Below are positions 58,660 through 63,850 of a stretch of 63,850 bases of DNA, in pieces. Origin of the DNA: Deltaproteobacteria bacterium (GTDB lineage Bacteria > Desulfobacterota > Desulfomonilia > UBA1062). Under the pieces are notes generated by a model. That model searched no databases and was not told the DNA's origin. It was given only the letters and a program-made list of their open reading frames with translations. Location: contig JAHDQN010000032.1 of assembly GCA_018433775.1 (NCBI GenBank), positions 1 to 63,850 on the forward strand, given 5' to 3'. Each line of letters starts with the position of its first letter. The stretch's first letter is position 1. The position numbers were made by a program, and so were the translations under genes.

Positions 58660-59064
58660 CTATTTCCCCTTGAAGGCTCCGAGCTGGCATGGGGTGATCT
58701 TCAGGCCCAAAGAATCGGCCGCATTCCCTGCCTCCGGGCGCAGCACCCCGGTCTCGTCTGCGATGTCCCAAAGCTCCCTGCAGGAAATCACGCCGCCTTT
58801 TGCCGCATTCCTGATCCTTTCCAGAACCTCGTCAGGCACCTCGACAGGCCTGTCCAGGATCTTGTAGCCGGATACGCCCTTGCGGCCATAGCCGAACAGG
58901 CCGAGCTGGCACTGGTAGAGCTTGACGCCCAGTACGGTTGCAACATCACCCACCGCCTCGGGGTCTACCTTCAGCGAGGCTGCAATGAAGTGGGCGACCG
59001 GACAGGGGAGCTTGTCTTTTTCCGGATAGATCCTGATCATCTCTTCGATTTTCTTGGTGTCCAT
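58660..59064 (-). CDS. Small protein with a duplicated CQLG motif, unknown function
   Basis: A 134-aa protein with no signal peptide or membrane segment. Two similar halves are visible: LKVDPEAVGDVATVLGVKLYQCQLGLF (about 31-57) and TGVLRPEAGNAADSLGLKITPCQLGAF (about 105-131), in outline. Each half has a cysteine about 31 residues before the CQLG cysteine: Cys21/Cys52 and Cys95/Cys126. The helical spacing hints at a tandem helix-turn-helix or a metal-binding fold, but I do not recognise a named family. It lies 8 nt downstream of the ADP-forming acyl-CoA synthetase and is probably co-transcribed with it. Confidence 0.75.
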   Translation of the reverse strand: MDTKKIEEMIRIYPEKDKLPCPVAHFIAASLKVDPEAVGDVATVLGVKLYQCQLGLFGYGRKGVSGYKILDRPVEVPDEVLERIRNAAKGGVISCRELWDIADETGVLRPEAGNAADSLGLKITPCQLGAFKGK

Positions 59065-59072
59065 ATGCTCTC

Positions 59073-61208
59073 CTATGGGATGATCATCAGGGAATCCGCC
59101 ACCTTGGGGGCTCCACCGGCAATGATGATCGGATTCAGGTCTATCTCTTTTATCCCGGGGAAGTCAAGGGCGATGTCCCCGAGGCGGACAAGGATGTCTG
59201 CCAGGGCGTCCATGTCCACCTCCTCCATGCTCCGGTAATTCCCCAGGAGTGTCCGCGCATGGAGCGATTCGATCATTTCGCGGGCGTCTTCCCGGCTCAG
59301 GGGGGCAAGGCGGATGGCAAAGTCCCGGTGCGCCTCGGCAAAAACGCCTCCCAGCCCGAACATGACACAGGGTGGAAAACCTGGATGATAGCTGACGCCT
59401 GCCATGAACTCTCTCTTCCCTCTCAGCATCTCGGCCACCAGTACCTGAGCGTCGGGGTCATATGCCCGGATTGCATCGAAGGCACGCGAAACAGCGTCTT
59501 CGTTTTCCACATCCAGAAACACCAGGCCGTGTTCCGTCTTGTGGGATATCAAAGGGGAACAGGCCTTCACCGCAACCGGAAAGCCGAGCCGGCGCGCGGC
59601 CTTGAGAGCATCTTCGCGGCTCGCGGCGAGGAATTCGTCGGTGGTGGGTATGCCATACGCCTTCAGCAACTGTTTGGCCGCATACTCGTCCATGCCTGTC
59701 CGGCTGCGGTTTGAGAAGATCTCCCGGGCCTGAGCCGGGATCGTGACCCTGGTGCTTTTGGCCGGTGTGGATGCGCTGCGCTGCCTGAAAAGGCAGTGTT
59801 TGTACAGCGCCCACATGGCCTTTGCCGCCTTTTCGGGCGAATCAAAGGTGGGTATCGAATGCTTGTGAAACAACCGGACACAGTGGTCGCTCGTGTCGAA
59901 AAACGAGGAAATCAAAAGCGGCTTGCCATAGGCGCACGGCATGGCCACGAGTTCATCCAGAGATATTTCGCCGTATTTGAGAAACTGCTCCCGGGTGACG
60001 TCCATATGTTTGCTCACCGAGGGATAGAGCAGGTCCATAAAGCCCGTGTCCATGATCCCGTGGATGATGACCCCGTCTATCCCGTCGTCGGAGAAGAGAA
60101 TCTCGGGGATCTTCACGGTGAGCGCCTTCATATCGATGTGAAAGGTGAGATCCACGGGGTTGCGCGCGCTCGCGTGGCCGGGAAGGAATTGGCTGACCTG
60201 CTCCCTGACCGTATCCGAGAATTCCGGAACCTCGAGACCAGCAGCGTTTAGGGTGGTGGCGATCCCCGAGCCCGGACCGCCCGAGTTGGTGAGTACGGCG
60301 ATGCGGGGCCCCCTCAGGGGCGGCTGAGTAGCCAGGGCCCACCCGAACCGATAGACCTCCTCGATGGTGTCCACGCGAATGATGCCCGCCTGCTCGAAAA
60401 GGCCGTCGTAGATATAGTCGGGCCCGGCTATGGCACCGGTGTGGCTCGATCCGGAGCGGGCTCCTGCCTCGGTGCCCCCGACATACTGGGCCACGATGGG
60501 CTTATCTCTGCTCACCCTCCGGGCCACCCGGAGAAAACGCCCTGCATCGCGGATCCCTTCGATGTACAGGCCGATGGCCTTTGTGTACTCGTCTTGCCCA
60601 AGATACTCAAGACAGTCGGTGATATCGATGTCGGCCTCGTTTCCCACGCTGACGGCCGTGCCCAGAACAATGCCGTTCCTGCGCAGGAAATGAACCGTCT
60701 GTGCAATGTAGGTCCCGCTCTGCGAGGCCAGTGAGAGCCCGCCGCCGTATCCCAGGATGGGGGCCACGGTGACGTTGAGCGGCAGGTGCGTGTTCACGAT
60801 GCCCAGACAGTTGGGCCCCAGGAATCTGATGCCGTGGTTGCGTGCGATCTCGATGATCCGCCTCTCCAGGCCCATGCCCTCTTCACCGGTTTCCTTGAAG
60901 CCCGCGGTGATGATGATGGCGTGCCGGGTGCCGAGCTTTCCGAAGTCCTCGAGCATGCCGGGCACCAGCGCCGTGGGCACCACGAGAATGGCGAGGTCGG
61001 GGGCATAAGGCAGATCGGCTATGGCGGGATATGCCTTCTTCCCCAGCACCACGGACTCCCTGGGATGAACGGGCATGATCTCCCCGGGGAACCCGCTGTC
61101 GATCAGGTTGAGCATCTGGATGGTGCCCATCTTGCTCATATTGTTGCTCGCACCGGCCAGGGCGATGGAGGAGGGGTTCAAGATGGTTTCGAGCGGTCCT
61201 GCTGCCAT
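59073..61208 (-). CDS. ADP-forming acyl-CoA (acetyl-CoA) synthetase, fused subunits
   Basis: The ATG at 61208 has AAGGAAGGTGA upstream, so I start there rather than 15 codons earlier. The 711-aa protein joins the alpha and beta parts. The alpha part has the CoA-binding Rossmann domain (about 5-120) and succinyl-CoA-ligase-like domains with His256 in SSHTGAIAGPD, the phosphorylated residue. The beta part is an ATP-grasp domain (about 490-700). It couples acyl-CoA to acyl acid plus ATP, an energy-yielding step common in syntrophs and other anaerobes. The substrate is not given by sequence. Confidence 0.93.
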   Translation of the reverse strand: MAAGPLETILNPSSIALAGASNNMSKMGTIQMLNLIDSGFPGEIMPVHPRESVVLGKKAYPAIADLPYAPDLAILVVPTALVPGMLEDFGKLGTRHAIIITAGFKETGEEGMGLERRIIEIARNHGIRFLGPNCLGIVNTHLPLNVTVAPILGYGGGLSLASQSGTYIAQTVHFLRRNGIVLGTAVSVGNEADIDITDCLEYLGQDEYTKAIGLYIEGIRDAGRFLRVARRVSRDKPIVAQYVGGTEAGARSGSSHTGAIAGPDYIYDGLFEQAGIIRVDTIEEVYRFGWALATQPPLRGPRIAVLTNSGGPGSGIATTLNAAGLEVPEFSDTVREQVSQFLPGHASARNPVDLTFHIDMKALTVKIPEILFSDDGIDGVIIHGIMDTGFMDLLYPSVSKHMDVTREQFLKYGEISLDELVAMPCAYGKPLLISSFFDTSDHCVRLFHKHSIPTFDSPEKAAKAMWALYKHCLFRQRSASTPAKSTRVTIPAQAREIFSNRSRTGMDEYAAKQLLKAYGIPTTDEFLAASREDALKAARRLGFPVAVKACSPLISHKTEHGLVFLDVENEDAVSRAFDAIRAYDPDAQVLVAEMLRGKREFMAGVSYHPGFPPCVMFGLGGVFAEAHRDFAIRLAPLSREDAREMIESLHARTLLGNYRSMEEVDMDALADILVRLGDIALDFPGIKEIDLNPIIIAGGAPKVADSLMIIP

Positions 61209-61369
61209 GTTCACCTTCCTTTCACTCTCAATGTAGAGTCCGGAGATTTTCAACGGAATATCAAACCATTCTCTTTTAACAGTTCAGGACATGAACGGCA
61301 AGCCATCAATAAATGCGGTGCAGAGATCAGCATCATGATGGTGTCCGGGAGAATCGTTCCAAAGAGGCA

Positions 61370-61398
61370 TTGCAAAGAGGCTCGCCTGTGCATATGAT
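61370..61398 (+). promoter_or_regulatory. Promoter upstream of the TVP38 gene
   Basis: TTGCAA (61370-61375) and TATGAT (61393-61398) are 17 nt apart. The start site would fall at about 61404-61406, right at the start codon, which suggests a leaderless or nearly leaderless message. Confidence 0.5.
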
Positions 61399-61406
61399 TA
61401 TGTGTG

Positions 61407-62159
61407 ATGTACGGCATGAATCTCATCACCTCATCGCGCCTGTACCGCTCCATTGCGGGGCTTCTCGAGCGGTACCACCGGTTTATGCACTCACACTCTC
61501 CGATCAGGCGGAGCATCAGCCTCACAGTGTTTTCGCTGGTGGTTTTCTTTGCCGTGCTCGGACTGTTCCGGGTCACCGATCCCTATCCGCTCAAAGACTG
61601 GATATACCTGCGTCTTACCCTGGAAGACCTCGGGTATGCAGGCGGTCTGATATTCGTTCTCCTCACCGGGGTCCTGCCGCTCATATCGCCGCTGAGCCTG
61701 CTGATCGTCACCGGTGCGGCGAGCTTCGGACCGCTGCCGGGCATGGTCCTGTCCTATATCGGGGCACTGATCAACGCCAACCTCGCCTTTGTCCTGGTCA
61801 AGTCACTGGGAATCGAAAACCGGTGGGGCCATGAGGAAAAGACTGCCAGGATCAAGGAGACCATCAACAGAAACGGCTACCCCATCGTTCTTCTGCTCCA
61901 GCTGGCCACTGTTTTCCCTTTTGTTGCCATCAACACCGCTGCGGCCGCTGCCGGGGTGGAATGGAAGGACTTCATGAAGGCTACCTGCCTGGGCGTCCTG
62001 CCCTCTGTGGTGCTGTATTCTATCTTTGGAGAGGCGCTCGTGTCAAGGTTCCTCTCGCCGCAGGTATACTTCTCGCTGATCATCGTGGTGCTGCTGACCA
62101 TCGTGGTCATGGCGCTGAGAAAGAAAAAGATCCATCTCAGACGCAAACGCATCCACTAG
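61407..62159 (+). CDS. TVP38/TMEM64 (SNARE-associated) membrane protein
   Basis: A 250-aa protein with about five transmembrane helices. The conserved re-entrant segment is present (LPLISPLSLLIVTGAASFGPLPGMVLSYIGALINANLAF in outline), and the motif VFPFVAINTAAAAAGV follows. It belongs to the VTT/DedA superfamily of lipid scramblases. The GTG at 61404 is an alternative start. There is no ribosome site. Its last 117 nt overlap the convergent lplA-type gene. Confidence 0.88.
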   Translation: MYGMNLITSSRLYRSIAGLLERYHRFMHSHSPIRRSISLTVFSLVVFFAVLGLFRVTDPYPLKDWIYLRLTLEDLGYAGGLIFVLLTGVLPLISPLSLLIVTGAASFGPLPGMVLSYIGALINANLAFVLVKSLGIENRWGHEEKTARIKETINRNGYPIVLLLQLATVFPFVAINTAAAAAGVEWKDFMKATCLGVLPSVVLYSIFGEALVSRFLSPQVYFSLIIVVLLTIVVMALRKKKIHLRRKRIH

Positions 62160-62776
62160 ACAGCCCAGGAATTCCTCTTCTTTGAAATCCGGGGCGTAAT
62201 CGCGGATGCCCTTCAGGCCCGGGTCGCCCTCGGTCCCGAACACCCTGCGCGAGAGGCCTGCATCGACGGTGAGCGGCAGGACGCCTTGGAGGAGCATGCC
62301 GTTTCGGGTACGGAGCGCGGACAGGCCCAGGATCTTGGCGCCGTCGATGCAGAGCTCCACCGGAGAAGAACGCTGGAAACACACGCGAGAGAACTCCGTG
62401 CCTTGGCCGCGCATCTCGACCTCGACCCCGCATCGCTTCAGGGCATGGGCGAACGTCTTGGTGACCTCCCGGCAGCTCTCCACAACGCCTTTGGCAAATG
62501 CCCCCTCCAGGGGCGCACAGAGGCTGAAGGTGAAGTCGTTTCCGTGCAGAACAGCGCCGCCGCCGGTGGGACGTCTCAACAGGGGAAGATCGACCCCGGG
62601 GTCGAAAGGGATGAATGATCGCTGATGAAAACCAAAGGTCACCGCGGGTTCTGACCAGTTGTAGATCCGCAGCACTCCGGCGCTGCATCCTGAAACCACG
62701 GACCGGAACATGGCGGAGTCGCGCGCCATGTTCGAGCGGGAATCATGCCTGCCGTCGAGGACGAGCCGCCATGAGC

Positions 62777-62780
<4 letters not shown>
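62043..62780 (-). CDS. lplA: Lipoate-protein ligase A type (biotin/lipoate ligase family) enzyme
   Basis: A 245-aa enzyme. It has the RRPTGGGAVLHG loop, the lysine (GAKILG) that binds the acyl-adenylate, and the YNWSEPAVTFGFHQ opening. It attaches lipoate or octanoate to target proteins; a C-terminal accessory domain is absent. The last 38 residues (from about QRHDHDG) lie opposite the TVP38 3' end and are low-complexity, so the functional end may be near 62160. The start overlaps accB as ATGA. Confidence 0.85.
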
Positions 62781-63190
<410 letters not shown>

Positions 63191-63754
63191 CTAGCTCACT
63201 CTCTCGATATACGCCTTGGTGCGCGTATCCACCTTGAGAACGTCTCCCTCGTTGATGAACAGAGGGACCTGGACCGTAACGCCGGTTTCAAGCTTCGCGG
63301 GCTTGGAGCCCCCCGATGCGGTGTTGCCCCGCACGCCGGGGTCGGTCTCCACCACGGCGAGCTCCATGAACATGGGCAGATCGATGCCGATGGGAGAACC
63401 GTTGTGAAAGAGAATGTTCACCTCCACGTTCTCCTTGAGGAAGCCGATGGCGTCCTCCACGTGGTCTTCCGTGAGGTTCATCTGCTCATAGGTCTCGGTA
63501 TCCATGAACCAGTACCCGGAATCGTCCTGGTACAGAAAGCTCATTTTCCGCTCTTCGAGATTGGGAACATCCACTTTCTCGCCCGAGCGGAAGGTCTTGT
63601 CGAGAACATTGCCAGAGATCAGGCTTTTCATCTTGGTGCGCACAAATGCGCCGCCCTTTCCCGGCTTGACGTGCTGGAAATCAACGATAGTGAACGGTTC
63701 GCCGTCGAGCTCTATCTTCAACCCCTTGCGGAACTGTGCGGTTGAGTACTGCAT
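63191..63754 (-). CDS. efp: Translation elongation factor P
   Basis: A 187-aa EF-P of normal length. The three barrel domains are present, with the tip loop PGKGGAF (Lys33) where modification by EpmA or similar enzymes occurs, and the C-terminal GVTVQVPLFINEGDVLKVDTRT segment. It relieves ribosome stalling at proline runs. A GGGAGAGA site lies before the ATG, 12 nt after the upstream stop. Confidence 0.97.
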   Translation of the reverse strand: MQYSTAQFRKGLKIELDGEPFTIVDFQHVKPGKGGAFVRTKMKSLISGNVLDKTFRSGEKVDVPNLEERKMSFLYQDDSGYWFMDTETYEQMNLTEDHVEDAIGFLKENVEVNILFHNGSPIGIDLPMFMELAVVETDPGVRGNTASGGSKPAKLETGVTVQVPLFINEGDVLKVDTRTKAYIERVS

Positions 63755-63766
63755 GCTGTCTCTCCC

Positions 63767-63850
63767 CTACGTGAGAAATTTTATGGCTTCCTTATCAAGA
63801 TTTGTAATTCGCTTGCAAGAATTATCTGTTATCACGAACATATCTTCCAG
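63767..63850 (-). CDS. Xaa-Pro aminopeptidase C-terminus (partial, right edge)
   Basis: On the minus strand an open frame runs from the window edge to a TAG at 63767-63769 and encodes 27 residues: LEDMFVITDNSCK and RITNLDKEAIKFLT. This matches the end of M24 aminopeptidase P proteins, which close with an EDM-x-x-V-T-x-x-G/S-C-x-x-I/L-T-N pattern. Its place 12 nt before efp is the common pepP-efp order. The rest is outside the window. Confidence 0.7.
   Translation of the reverse strand: MEDMFVITDNSCKRITNLDKEAIKFLT

Overview
This 63.85-kb window looks like ordinary chromosome from an anaerobic Gram-negative bacterium of the Deltaproteobacteria/Desulfobacterota type, possibly a syntrophic or aromatic-degrading lineage. 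That placement is inference. It rests on the rpsF-rpsR-DUF2232-rplI-dnaB order, a pepP-efp-accB block, the rapZ/PTS block, a type IV pilus minor-pilin operon with pilY1, an oxygen-independent type of dihydroorotate dehydrogenase (pyrK-pyrD), a minimal SufC/SufB pair, and a one-chain ADP-forming acyl-CoA synthetase. No species can be named from sequence alone. Most of the window is GC-rich and densely coded, with many ATGA or TGATG stop/start overlaps.

Layout: (1) 1-6.1 kb, minus strand: a chemosensory operon (543-aa unknown protein, two STAS proteins, CheY, CheA, then a methyl-accepting protein cut by the left edge). (2) 6.4-13.3 kb, plus: rapZ, mannose-type PTS IIA, IIB and IIC (no IID seen), rimI, pyrK, pyrD, comEC. 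(3) 13.4-19.2 kb, plus: minor pilins (gspH/fimT-like, pilW, pilV, pilX), pilY1 and a small exported protein, closed by a clear rho-independent terminator. (4) 19.2-20.6 kb, minus: hfq and a coupled exported FlgT-like protein. (5) 20.7-26.7 kb, plus: ligA, acyP, then rpsF-rpsR-DUF2232-rplI-dnaB. (6) 26.9-28.5 kb, minus: an RpoH-like sigma factor and a DedA protein. (7) 28.6-39.2 kb, plus: an RNA methyltransferase, nadK, recN, an ArgA-like acetyltransferase, pmbA, an M23 peptidase, secA, argJ. (8) 39.6-41.4 kb, minus: sufB-like and sufC, divergent from (9) 41.6-48.4 kb, plus: a stand-alone pyruvate-kinase C-domain protein, mutL, miaA, ttcA, a Sua5/YciO protein and RNase G. (10) 48.4-55.4 kb, minus: an AT-richer block with a TetR regulator, a branched-chain-amino-acid-type ABC importer (livF, binding protein, livH, livM, livG) and a short-chain dehydrogenase, ending near a tRNA-Val(CAC). 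(11) 55.9-61.2 kb, minus: a PAS/GAF histidine kinase coupled to a metallo-beta-lactamase-fold protein, a small protein with a duplicated CQLG motif, and the ADP-forming acyl-CoA synthetase. (12) 61.4-63.85 kb: a plus-strand TVP38/TMEM64 protein whose 3' end overlaps a minus-strand lipoate-ligase-type gene, then accB, efp and the last codons of an Xaa-Pro aminopeptidase at the right edge.

Several genes work together: MiaA, TtcA and the Sua5/YciO protein all modify the tRNA anticodon loop; the ArgA-like protein and ArgJ serve arginine synthesis; the Liv transporter, dehydrogenase and TetR form a likely acquired uptake/catabolism unit. I found no CRISPR array, insertion sequence, integrase or rRNA. 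The features I consider least explained are the 543-aa/two-STAS chemosensory operon, the duplicated CQLG protein, the perfect operator-like palindrome between sufC and its divergent neighbour, and the structured leaders of mutL, rpsF and tetR.
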